A stretch of 64,000 bases of DNA from an uncultured Bacilli bacterium (GTDB taxonomy: Bacteria; Bacillota_I; Bacilli_A; RF39; UBA660), in assembly GCA_934085825.1 (NCBI GenBank), contig CAKOHR010000005.1, forward strand, positions 1 to 64,000. Direction: 5' to 3'. Position 1 is the stretch's first letter; each line of letters begins with the position of its first letter. The notes beneath the pieces were generated by a model, which was not told the origin of the DNA, ran no database searches, and saw nothing but the letters and a program-made list of their open reading frames with translations. Below, in pieces: positions 17,279 through 24,411 of the stretch. Both the position numbers and the translations under genes were made by a program.

Positions 17279-18559
17279 ATGAGTACTTTAAGAGAGATTG
17301 TTTATAATTCAGTTATTGCTATTCATAGAAGAACTGGAAAAGAGTGGATTCCACTAAAAGAAATCTATGAAGAAGTCGACAAAAATAGAGATGTAGGTAT
17401 AAATAATGGTGGTGCTTCAGTAAGAGCAGCATTAGAAACACATAGTGCATTATCAGAAGCATTTTCTGGAACAGAAGAATACATTCTAAAAGAAAAAGGA
17501 TCAGGTCTATATAAATCAATATATTATGATCAAATAAAATTTATAAACAATATGAATATTGGTGATGTATTTACACGAGATCAACTTATGGCAATTTTTA
17601 AAATAAGTGGTCAGTCAGGCATAATGAAAACTAATTCATTAAACTGTTTAGTATTAACAACATCAGAAGAAAATGGTGTATATGGTGATAGTTTAGTTGA
17701 AAACGGTTTTATTACATATACTGGAGAAGGATTAACAGGAGATCAAACTATCACAAAAAACAATAAAACAATTTATGAATCAAACGAAAATGATTTACCA
17801 ATGTATTTATTCTCTAAAGATAATAATAAAAAATATATTTTCGAAGGACAAGTTAAACTATGTGCTGAACCATATCAAGTTGTAGAAAAGGACATAGATG
17901 GAAATGATAGACTCGTATGGAAATTTCCTTTATCAATTGTATATCCAAACGATTATAATTTTGAAAAAGATGAAAAATTTAGCGAAATAGTTTATGAAAT
18001 AACTGAAATCGAAAGCAAAGTATATTCTGACATGATTGAGGAACAAAATGATTTGGAATATAGGGAAGGTAAAATAAATATAAGAAAGTATAGGAAAACA
18101 GACAAAAAAATACAAAAAACTAAAAAGCCGGACTATATAGCTGAAGAAATCATAAAAACAAATCAGGGTATTATAAATGAGAAAGTTGTATATGAAAATG
18201 AAATCAGGCACTTAATGGAAGAAGAAGCTCAAGAACAAGTTAGGAAAATGGAAGAATTTTTTAATAATAAAAAAGAGAATGAAGGATTTGATGTTTTATC
18301 ATTTGAATTAAATGAAAATGGTGAATATGTTGAAAAATATATTGAAGTCAAATCAACAAAGGGTAATGAAGGAACACCAATTGATATTACGTCTGATGAA
18401 ATAGATTTTGCAAAAAAACATATAGATAATTATTATTTGTATAGGATAATTAATAGTGAAAGTAAAGACCGTTATCTAAAAATAGTAAGAGGTAAAGATC
18501 TATTCAATAATACGGATTATAATTTTGTTCCAACAAGTTATAAAATATATTCAAATTAA
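17279..18559 (+). CDS. predicted modification-dependent restriction endonuclease (SRA-like + DUF3883)
   Basis: Three parts are visible in 426 residues. Residues 1-80 form a winged-helix-like segment. Residues about 85-230 resemble a PUA/SRA-type reader, with VYGDSLVENGFITYTGEG, GDQTITKNNKTIYES and YLFSKDNNKKYIFEG. Residues about 320-410 match the DUF3883 PD-(D/E)xK nuclease: D338 in GFDVLSFEL, and E356-V-K358 in IEVKSTKG. SRA-like readers flip or sense modified bases, so a type IV-like function is inferred. It follows a NUDIX gene by two bases and a type I R-M operon by 450. The stop overlaps the convergent gene by four bases. The base recognised cannot be told from sequence. Confidence 0.7.
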   Translation: MSTLREIVYNSVIAIHRRTGKEWIPLKEIYEEVDKNRDVGINNGGASVRAALETHSALSEAFSGTEEYILKEKGSGLYKSIYYDQIKFINNMNIGDVFTRDQLMAIFKISGQSGIMKTNSLNCLVLTTSEENGVYGDSLVENGFITYTGEGLTGDQTITKNNKTIYESNENDLPMYLFSKDNNKKYIFEGQVKLCAEPYQVVEKDIDGNDRLVWKFPLSIVYPNDYNFEKDEKFSEIVYEITEIESKVYSDMIEEQNDLEYREGKINIRKYRKTDKKIQKTKKPDYIAEEIIKTNQGIINEKVVYENEIRHLMEEEAQEQVRKMEEFFNNKKENEGFDVLSFELNENGEYVEKYIEVKSTKGNEGTPIDITSDEIDFAKKHIDNYYLYRIINSESKDRYLKIVRGKDLFNNTDYNFVPTSYKIYSN

Positions 18560-18828
18560 AGGCCCAGAAAATTTAATTCTGAGCTTTTTAATTTGATAAA
18601 AGTAATTTTTGCTGCAATAATTATAATTCTATGAAGATCATCAACTTCAATATAACCTTTTATGCCAATTAAATCATTTTCTTTGATGTAATTATCTAAT
18701 TCTTTTTGAAAACCTTTTGAAATATTTATTCTGACAATTTGATGGTTTTCTAAACCTTCAACTTTTAAGAGTAATTCTTCATTTTCAATACCTTTAAAGC
18801 ATCCTGAAATAACAACACTATTAACCAT
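18556..18828 (-). CDS. small OB-fold, SSB-like protein
   Basis: The 90-residue protein opens VNSVVISGCFKGIE and contains VRINISKGFQKELDNYIKENDLIGIKGYIE, a pattern like a single-stranded-DNA-binding OB fold but shorter than housekeeping SSB and without the acidic tail. I chose the ATG at 18828 because AAGGATGA lies just upstream; the longer frame to 18864 has none. It converges on the nuclease gene and is divergent from a membrane protein. Its upstream motif is shared with the gene at 10.1-10.4 kb. It may be a phage or mobile-element ssDNA-binding protein. Confidence 0.55.
   Translation of the reverse strand: MVNSVVISGCFKGIENEELLLKVEGLENHQIVRINISKGFQKELDNYIKENDLIGIKGYIEVDDLHRIIIIAAKITFIKLKSSELNFLGL
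18561..18590 (+). terminator. weak convergent terminator
   Basis: GGCcCAGAA and TTCTGaGCT form an imperfect hairpin with a T-run on the plus strand, inside the end of the minus-strand gene. Confidence 0.4.
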
Positions 18829-18854
18829 ATAATCATCCTTTTTAATAGTTGTTG

Positions 18855-18868
18855 TATTAATCACTTAA
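18855..18868 (-). promoter_or_regulatory. shared upstream motif, copy 2
   Basis: Exact second copy of TATTAATCACTTAA, again followed after two bases by ATTGA; see 10461-10474. Confidence 0.45.
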
Positions 18869-18893
18869 TTATTGAGATTAGTCAAGTTATTTG

Positions 18894-18902
18894 TGATATA
18901 AT
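18894..18902 (+). promoter_or_regulatory. extended -10 of the four-helix membrane protein gene
   Basis: TGA followed by TATAAT (18897-18902); AGGGGG precedes ATG 18928. Confidence 0.55.
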
Positions 18903-18927
18903 ATTAGTTAAATTTAGGGGGAATAAT

Positions 18928-19623
18928 ATGTACAAAGATATAGAAGAAATATATAAGAAAAAAAGTCCATATAACATTATTAAAAAAAGAACGTTTTGGA
19001 TATATGTTATATTTATATTGATTTCATTAATATTCAATTTTTTAAACAAAGTAGTACCAATGATCTTAGTGTTTATAGCTATGTTATTAATTATGAAAGT
19101 TGTAAGTGAAAAGGTATTAAATACAAAATTGCATTTAAGTATAGGTAAAAGAAACGAAAATGAGATAACATTACCATTTATTATTAGAAATGCTGAAAAA
19201 GAACTATTTAAAGATTACTTTATAAAAAATAATATGTATAATGAAAAAACACTTTTATGCATAATTGATCACTATAGGAATATGATTAAAACTAAAATAG
19301 TTGGAGGCAATTTGTTAGCTATATTATCAATAGCTATTCCAGCAATACTTTCATTTTATACTAAAGATGGCTTTGACTTTAATGGTTTGGCAATTGCACT
19401 ACCATATCTAGTAAGTTTTAGTTTCGTAATAATAATGTTATACTTTTCATATAGTCAATTTATAGAAGCAAAGAAATTTTTAAAAGGTGAAGATGGTATG
19501 ATTGAAAGATTAGAAGAAATATTTAGTGAATTATATATTGAATGTATTAATACAAATATTGTAGAAAAAAAGAAAAAATCTAAAAAACAAGTTAAGAAAA
19601 AAACAAAGGCATCAAAAAAGTAA
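18928..19623 (+). CDS. membrane protein with four predicted TM segments
   Basis: No family is recognised in this 231-residue product. Hydrophobic segments lie at about 24-41, 43-60, 121-140 and 152-174, with a charged loop (ENEITLPFIIRNAEKELFKDYF) between pairs. The C-terminal 20 residues are almost all Lys. The gene has its own promoter and terminator. It is the last gene before the possible attachment region and could be an accessory membrane component of the island. Confidence 0.6.
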   Translation: MYKDIEEIYKKKSPYNIIKKRTFWIYVIFILISLIFNFLNKVVPMILVFIAMLLIMKVVSEKVLNTKLHLSIGKRNENEITLPFIIRNAEKELFKDYFIKNNMYNEKTLLCIIDHYRNMIKTKIVGGNLLAILSIAIPAILSFYTKDGFDFNGLAIALPYLVSFSFVIIMLYFSYSQFIEAKKFLKGEDGMIERLEEIFSELYIECINTNIVEKKKKSKKQVKKKTKASKK

Positions 19624-19637
19624 TTGATGTCTTTTTT
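19605..19637 (+). terminator. terminator of the four-TM gene
   Basis: AAAGGCATCAA (19605-19615) pairs with TTGATGTCTTT (19624-19634) with one G-T pair, then T's. The hairpin overlaps the stop codon. Confidence 0.7.
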
Positions 19638-19656
19638 AGGTACAATTTAGGTACAA
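19635..19656. repeat. tandem TTTAGGTACAA, possible integrase arm or attachment site
   Basis: Two identical 11-bp units lie end to end (19635-19645 and 19646-19656). Short direct repeats of this kind serve as arm-type binding sites for tyrosine integrases near attachment sites. The window holds a dead integrase at 8.6-9.3 kb, but I found no second copy to delimit an element. Confidence 0.35.
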
Positions 19657-20120
19657 AAATGCTAAAAAACCACGGTAAATGACGGTTTATTTCAATATAA
19701 AAAGGCCCGTATTTAAAGGGTTTAACACAATTTGGTCTCTTCTAACTGAAGAGAGCAATTAACTTATATTAACTCCTTACTTATTATGAGATAATGTAGT
19801 TATATCAAAAATACAAAAAAAGAACATATAATATTTCTCTTTTTGTACATTCTTATCGCATCATTAATAAAGAGCCATATTTGATTAATAAATATAACAG
19901 TTTCCTATATTGGAAACTGTTTTTACTTCTTATTTTTTTCTATAATCAAAGAATTCCCAGATTATATAAGCAATAAATTTAAAAAAATTTACCATTTTAC
20001 CTCCATCTATCAATAGATGCCCCTGACTTAGTCATTATATATTAGTATTAATATTTTGTAAAGTTATCTAGACAACTTTTTTAAATTGTATTATCATAAA
20101 TACATGAAAGGATTGATACA
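19657..20120. other. 464-base non-coding island boundary
   Basis: No gene is seen. It holds a perfect 7-bp hairpin TCTCTTC/GAAGAGA (19736-19754), an AAAAAGA/TCTTTTT hairpin (about 19816-19848), a strong terminator at 19897-19924, and a possible promoter for the next gene made of TAGACA and TATCAT 17 bases apart (about 20071-20099). Confidence 0.5.
19897..19924 (+). terminator. strong orphan terminator
   Basis: ACAGTTTCC and GGAAACTGT form a perfect 9-bp stem with a 6-base loop and a T-run. No gene ends nearby, so an unannotated short transcript or an older gene may have used it. Confidence 0.7.
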
Positions 20121-20564
20121 ATGAAAAGTAAAGTATATTTTACAAAAGAAATTACAAGTGAAAGTTTAGTTAAAATTTATGAAAGTTTAAATCATGAACT
20201 AAAAGGTAAGGTAGCGATTAAAATCTCAACCGGTGAACCAGGTGGACATAATTTTTTTAAACCAAACTTAATTAAAGATTTAGTAAGTAAATTAAATGGT
20301 ACAATCGTAGAATGTTGCACTGCTTATGCTGGAAAAAGAATGAATCCAAAAGCCCCCGAAATTGCTGATATTGGTATTTTTGCATCCCTAGACCCAGTTG
20401 CTATAGATAAATGTTGTTACGATACTATAATGAATTTAACAGAAGAAGGAGCAAACTCACTAAAGAAGCGAATGCTTGATAAACACGCAATTCATACCAT
20501 TAATGAAGCAGAAAAACTGGGCTTAGGAACAACAGAATACGAACTAGTGAGCATAGATAGATAA
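20121..20564 (+). CDS. DUF362 protein with a large internal deletion
   Basis: Residues 1-76 match the N-terminus of DUF362 proteins (KVAIKISTGEPGGHNF, LIKDLV, GTIVECCTAY). Residues 80-147 match their C-terminus (DIGIFASLDPVAIDKCCYD, IHTINEAEKLGLGT). From memory the family is roughly twice this length; the central part, including the expected Cys-rich segment, is missing, and the frame is kept across the junction near residue 77. It lies two bases upstream of pncC. Either a minimal active variant or an in-frame deletion remnant that still carries pncC translation. Confidence 0.65.
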   Translation: MKSKVYFTKEITSESLVKIYESLNHELKGKVAIKISTGEPGGHNFFKPNLIKDLVSKLNGTIVECCTAYAGKRMNPKAPEIADIGIFASLDPVAIDKCCYDTIMNLTEEGANSLKKRMLDKHAIHTINEAEKLGLGTTEYELVSIDR

Positions 20565-20566
20565 TT

Positions 20567-21049
20567 ATGAAAATAGAGAAAATTGTAGAAATATTAACAA
20601 AACAAAATAAGACAATATCAACAATGGAATCTTGTACCGGCGGAGGTCTAGCAAATGCCATAACCAACATACCTGGTGCAAGTGAAATCCTAAAATTTAG
20701 CGCAATAACATATTCAAATGAATTTAAAATCAAAATGGGTGTACCTAAAGAAACAATAGATGAATACTCAGTTTATAGCATGGCAACAGCTATAGAAATG
20801 TCTAAGAAAATATCACAGTTTACTAGTTCAAATTATGCCATAGGTATAACTGGTAAACTAAATAGGGTAGATCCCCATAACTTATCTAGTGATGATAATA
20901 TAGTTTACTTTAGTATCTATAATAAAGATAAGGATATTGTTTATAGTGACTTTTTAAAAGTAACAAAATCATCTAGAAAAGAAAACAAAGAAGAAGTAAT
21001 AGATAAAATTATTGACAACTTATATGAAATATTAAAAAAAGAGAACTAA
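20567..21049 (+). CDS. pncC: nicotinamide-nucleotide amidase (CinA C-terminal domain)
   Basis: PncC deamidates NMN to NaMN in pyridine-nucleotide recycling. The 160-residue protein is a stand-alone CinA C-domain: STMESCTGGGLANAITNIPGAS at 17-38, YSNEFKIKMGV, and GITGKL in place of the usual GITGxAGP. The loss of the Gly-Pro at that loop is notable, but the ESCTGG core is intact. Coupled to the upstream shortened DUF362 gene, and overlaps the convergent radical SAM gene by four bases. Confidence 0.8.
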   Translation: MKIEKIVEILTKQNKTISTMESCTGGGLANAITNIPGASEILKFSAITYSNEFKIKMGVPKETIDEYSVYSMATAIEMSKKISQFTSSNYAIGITGKLNRVDPHNLSSDDNIVYFSIYNKDKDIVYSDFLKVTKSSRKENKEEVIDKIIDNLYEILKKEN

Positions 21050-21957
21050 AATAGGTCCCCTTGATAAATATTTCTTTTAACCATCTCTTGATCAATTCCA
21101 TTTAAAACCATAAACTTCTTTATGAGCCATTCTGGTGCCACCAATTCATTTAAAATAGGATCCCCAGTAATTCTCATCACCACAATATCTTCATTTAATA
21201 GCCTAAGTTGAGAGCAAACAATATCAATGTACTCCTCTCTAGTTAAAATATGAAATTTATTTTTTTCATATAAACTAGCCAGCGGAGTATTTTTTGCTAT
21301 ATAAAGCATATGTATTTTAATCCCATCAACCTTGCAATCATTAACAAATTTAATGGTATTAATCATATCTTCCTTAGTTTCATAAGGAAGTCCATTTATA
21401 ATGTGAGCAACCACAAAAATATTTCTTGCATGCAATTTTTGGGCGGCATCTTTAAATGTTTTACTATCATGTCCACGATTTATAAATCTTAAAGTATTAT
21501 CATTACTACTTTGAAGTCCAAGTTCTACGATTAAAAATGTTTTTTTATTTAACTCTTCCAAATAATCTAACCATTCATCTGATAAACAATCTGGTCTAGT
21601 AGCAATATCAATTCCCACAACTTTAGGTATCATAAGAAGTTTATCAACATAACCTTTAACTAAATTTTTATCATTAAAAGTATTTGTACCAGATTGAAAA
21701 TAAGGGATATACAAACTATCTGGCCATTTTTGTTCCATAATTTTTCTTCCATTTTCAAATTGCTCTAAAATATCTAAACTATTATCACTAATACTAGCAA
21801 CAGACTTATTAGAACAATATATACAACCACCACTTGCTTGATTCGGACATATACTATTTATATCTAAGGGTACTTTAAAAACTTTTTGCCCAAACTTTTT
21901 CTTAAAAAAGTAATTCAAAGTATGATATCTTTTATTATCTAATGTATTTTTGAACAT
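21046..21957 (-). CDS. radical SAM protein, TIGR01212/YhcC type
   Basis: The 303-residue protein carries CPNQASGGCIYC, a Cx7CxxC Fe-S motif typical of the TIGR01212 subgroup, followed by YFQSGTNTF, IDIATRPDCL, VELGLQSSND and AHIINGLP, each a hallmark of the radical SAM barrel. The reaction is not established for this subgroup. Length is normal. It converges on pncC with a four-base overlap. The start is the ATG at 21957, with AGGTGG upstream. Confidence 0.85.
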   Translation of the reverse strand: MFKNTLDNKRYHTLNYFFKKKFGQKVFKVPLDINSICPNQASGGCIYCSNKSVASISDNSLDILEQFENGRKIMEQKWPDSLYIPYFQSGTNTFNDKNLVKGYVDKLLMIPKVVGIDIATRPDCLSDEWLDYLEELNKKTFLIVELGLQSSNDNTLRFINRGHDSKTFKDAAQKLHARNIFVVAHIINGLPYETKEDMINTIKFVNDCKVDGIKIHMLYIAKNTPLASLYEKNKFHILTREEYIDIVCSQLRLLNEDIVVMRITGDPILNELVAPEWLIKKFMVLNGIDQEMVKRNIYQGDLF

Positions 21958-22003
21958 ATAACCACCTGTTAGTATTTTAACACGTAAAACAACAAAATAA
22001 AAG

Positions 22004-22031
22004 TTGTTATTTTTAAGATTTGTGGTATACT
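22004..22031 (+). promoter_or_regulatory. promoter of tRNA-Thr
   Basis: TTGTTA (22004-22009), 16-base spacer, TATACT (22026-22031), 10 bases before the tRNA. Confidence 0.6.
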
Positions 22032-22041
22032 ATTATTAGTT

Positions 22042-22117
22042 GCTGGAATAGCTCAGTTGGTAGAGCAATGCCCTCGTAACGCATAGGTCATAGGTTCAAG
22101 TCCCATTTCCAGCACCA
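22042..22117 (+). tRNA. tRNA-Thr (anticodon CGU)
   Basis: A full cloverleaf with encoded CCA: the acceptor GCTGGAA pairs perfectly with TTCCAGC, the D-stem GCTC with GAGC, the anticodon loop is CTCGTAA (CGU, reads ACG) and the T-loop is TTCAAGT. Two stem mismatches are seen: C-C at the base of the anticodon loop (31-39) and A-C in the T-stem. ACG is rare in such A+T-rich genomes and a UGU tRNA can read it, so constraint may be relaxed. Confidence 0.9.
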
Positions 22118-22129
22118 TTTAGAAATAAT

Positions 22130-22150
22130 CCCCGTAACATCGGGGTTTTA
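22130..22150 (+). terminator. terminator of the tRNA
   Basis: CCCCG (22130-22134) and CGGGG (22141-22145) with a 6-base loop, then TTTT. Confidence 0.75.
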
Positions 22151-22211
22151 TTATGAAATAAAATTATTTTAAATAAATAATAAATTTTATATATACAAAA
22201 AATATACGATA

Positions 22212-22220
22212 TGTTATAAT
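22212..22220 (+). promoter_or_regulatory. extended -10 of rlmB
   Basis: TGT followed by TATAAT (22215-22220), 29 bases before the ATG and just ahead of AAAGGAGG. Confidence 0.6.
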
Positions 22221-22248
22221 GAACATATCAGAAAAAGGAGGCGTAAAA

Positions 22249-22914
22249 ATGCGTGTATATGGAATGAATGTTTTAAAGGAACTAGACAAGAAAAAAATCA
22301 AAAAAGTATTCACATCACGTAAAGAAGTTTGTAAGTATTGTAGTGAAAACAAAATAAAATATGAGTTTGTCGATAACCACTTATTAAACAAAATGTGTGA
22401 ATATAATCATCAAGGTGTAGTAATAGATGCTTTTGACTATGATTATTATAGTTTAAAAGATCTTGAAGGCAACTTTGTTTTAATACTAGACCACTTAGAA
22501 GACCCGCATAACTTTGGGGCAATTATAAGAACTTGTGCAGCAGTAGGAATAAAATCAATAATCATCCCAAAAGATAGGAGTGTCGGAGTAACAGATGTTG
22601 TTGTTAAAACGAGCGTAGGTACAATAAATTACGTGAAGATAATCATGGTTAATAACTTAGTGGCCACAATAAAATCCTTACAAAAAGATGGTTTCTTTGT
22701 TTATGCTGCATCAATGGAAGGTGAAGACTTTAGAAAAATTGACTATAGCACAAAAAGAGCATTAGTAATAGGCAATGAAGGTGCTGGAGTAAGTAGACTT
22801 GTCAAAGAAAACAGTGATGTTCTAGTAAGCATACCAATGAATAAAAATGTAGAGAGTTTAAATGCATCGGTAGCAGCCAGCATTCTCATCTACCACATGG
22901 GTGAAAATGTTTGA
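22249..22914 (+). CDS. rlmB: 23S rRNA/tRNA 2'-O-methyltransferase, TrmH (SpoU) family, RlmB-like
   Basis: A SPOUT-fold ribose methyltransferase that uses AdoMet. The 221-residue protein has a short N-terminal substrate domain (MRVYGMNVLKEL), then motif 1 DHLEDPHNFGAIIRTCAAVG, motif 2 LVIGNEGAGVS and motif 3 IPMNKNVESLNASVAASI, all intact; these three form the knot. AAGGAGG precedes ATG 22249, while an earlier in-frame ATG at 22219 sits inside the -10 box. It overlaps the sigma-factor gene. Order rlmB, sigma, secE, nusG matches Bacilli, which supports RlmB rather than another SpoU paralogue. Confidence 0.9.
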   Translation: MRVYGMNVLKELDKKKIKKVFTSRKEVCKYCSENKIKYEFVDNHLLNKMCEYNHQGVVIDAFDYDYYSLKDLEGNFVLILDHLEDPHNFGAIIRTCAAVGIKSIIIPKDRSVGVTDVVVKTSVGTINYVKIIMVNNLVATIKSLQKDGFFVYAASMEGEDFRKIDYSTKRALVIGNEGAGVSRLVKENSDVLVSIPMNKNVESLNASVAASILIYHMGENV

Positions 22915-23497
22915 TATTAGTGACTCTGAACTTGTAATGCTATATCGCGAAAATAATGAAGAAGCTGCATTAATTTTAAATCAAAAATATACAATTATAA
23001 TAAAAAAAATAATTAATAGATACTATCCACCTTTAAAAAAATTAAATATCAACATGGATGAGCTAATGCTAAATTGTCACGAACTTTTAAACAATGCTCT
23101 AGAAACATACAATTCTTTATCTAAAGCATCCTTTCAAACATATTTAAATCTTATAATAGATCGAAATATAAAAAAAGTTATTATCAAGGAACTAAGAAAA
23201 TTAAAAAATAACCCTGAAGATTCATTTACAAGCATTGATGACATATCAAATAATGATTTAAATACAAGTATTGATCCCTTAAATGTTTTATGTACAAAAG
23301 AAAATGAACAAGATATAAACAAGTTAATTATAGAAAAACTAAACAATAAAGAACTTGCAATATTTTCACTTCTATTAGATGGTTTATCCTATAAAGATAT
23401 AGCATGTACGTTAATGCAAAGTTATAAACAGATTTATAAAAAGGTACAAAATATAAGAAAAAAATTAGCTCCAGAACTTCAAAAAATGTTTTATTAG
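22907..23497 (+). CDS. SigH-like RNA polymerase sigma factor
   Basis: The 196-residue protein has a region 2-like N-terminus (LVMLYRENNEEAALILNQKY) and a C-terminal region 4 helix-turn-helix (LNNKELAIFSLLLDGLSYKDIACTLMQSYKQIYKKVQNIRKKL). It sits where sigH lies in Bacilli, between rlmB and secE. Sequence is divergent and the promoter-contacting residues are not obviously conserved, so target promoters are unknown. ATG 22907 overlaps rlmB by eight bases; an in-frame GTG at 22901 is an alternative. Neither has an ideal ribosome site, so translation is probably coupled to rlmB. Confidence 0.75.
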   Translation: MFDISDSELVMLYRENNEEAALILNQKYTIIIKKIINRYYPPLKKLNINMDELMLNCHELLNNALETYNSLSKASFQTYLNLIIDRNIKKVIIKELRKLKNNPEDSFTSIDDISNNDLNTSIDPLNVLCTKENEQDINKLIIEKLNNKELAIFSLLLDGLSYKDIACTLMQSYKQIYKKVQNIRKKLAPELQKMFY

Positions 23498-23500
23498 AGC

Positions 23501-23529
23501 TTGCATTTTTCTGTTACATATGCTATATT
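23501..23529 (+). promoter_or_regulatory. promoter of secE-nusG
   Basis: TTGCAT (23501-23506), 17 bases, TATATT (23524-23529) with TGC in front: a strong extended promoter right after the sigma-factor stop. Confidence 0.75.
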
Positions 23530-23575
23530 ATAAAAGAACACGAAAGTGTTTTTTTAAATGGAGGTTTTTAAAACT

Positions 23576-23842
23576 ATGGCAAAAGAAGCTGAAAAAGCAA
23601 AAAAAGTAACAGAAGTTACTAAAGACAACAAAAAGAAAAAAGACAAAATTAAAAGTAATAAGAAAGGTCCTAAAGAAAGTTATTTTAAAAAAGTAAAAAA
23701 AGAACTTAAGCTAGTAAAATGGCCAACAGCTAAAGATGTGTTAAAATATACAATTTCAACAATTGTATTTTGCATAATATTGTGTGCATTATTTATGGCA
23801 CTTAACTTAATATTATCATTAGTAAAAGGATGGTTAGCATAA
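23576..23842 (+). CDS. secE: preprotein translocase subunit SecE
   Basis: SecE clamps SecY in the Sec channel. The 88-residue product has a Lys-rich N-terminal tail (1-40), the amphipathic helix YFKKVKKELKLVKWPTAKDVLKY with the hallmark KWPT, and a single membrane helix (about 63-83). ATG 23576 follows GGAGG; an in-frame ATG at 23558 would put that site inside the gene. It overlaps nusG by one base. The usual rpmG upstream of secE is absent. Confidence 0.9.
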   Translation: MAKEAEKAKKVTEVTKDNKKKKDKIKSNKKGPKESYFKKVKKELKLVKWPTAKDVLKYTISTIVFCIILCALFMALNLILSLVKGWLA

Positions 23843-24375
23843 TGGAAAAACTTTGGTACGTAGTAAATACTTATTCAGGACATGAAAATAAAGTAAAAGA
23901 AAAATTAGAAGCAAGAACAGAATCAATGGGAATGCAAGATTACATTTTCCGCGTAATTGTTCCAGAAACAACAGAAGTTGAAGTAAAAGATGGAGTAAAA
24001 AAGGAAAAAGTAAAGAAAATGTTCCCAGGATATGTTCTAGTTGAAATGATAATGACAGATGAGGCATGGTACATTGTAAGAAATACTCCAGGTGTTACAG
24101 GATTTATTGGTTCAAGTGGAAAAGGAGCAAAACCAACTCCATTACTTCCTCAAGAAATTGATAGAATTTTAGCTAACATGGGTATGAGTAGAGTAGATGT
24201 TGAATCTGAACTTAAAGTCGGAGACACAGTTAATATTATTGATGGTCCATTCAGTGGTATGACAGGTAAAGTTGATAACATCGACATTGAAAACAACAGA
24301 TTAAACATTATAATTGATTTATTTGGTCAAGAAACAAATGTTGATGTTGAAGTCTTCCAAGTTAGTAAAATATAA
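23842..24375 (+). CDS. nusG: transcription termination/antitermination factor NusG
   Basis: NusG binds RNA polymerase and modulates pausing and termination. The 177-residue protein has the NGN domain (LWYVVNTYSGHENKVKEKLE, FPGYVLVEM, VRNTPGVTGFIG) and a C-terminal KOW motif (VGDTVNIIDGPFSGMTGKV). The length is typical. ATG 23842 overlaps the secE stop and AAGGATGG lies upstream. Confidence 0.95.
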   Translation: MEKLWYVVNTYSGHENKVKEKLEARTESMGMQDYIFRVIVPETTEVEVKDGVKKEKVKKMFPGYVLVEMIMTDEAWYIVRNTPGVTGFIGSSGKGAKPTPLLPQEIDRILANMGMSRVDVESELKVGDTVNIIDGPFSGMTGKVDNIDIENNRLNIIIDLFGQETNVDVEVFQVSKI

Positions 24376-24382
24376 ATTAAAA

Positions 24383-24411
24383 ATTCGAAGTTTAATCTTC
24401 GGATTTTTTTT
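24383..24411 (+). terminator. terminator after nusG
   Basis: ATTCGAAG (24383-24390) pairs with CTTCGGAT (24397-24404) with one G-T pair, followed by eight T. It extends into the end of the convergent gene. Confidence 0.75.
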
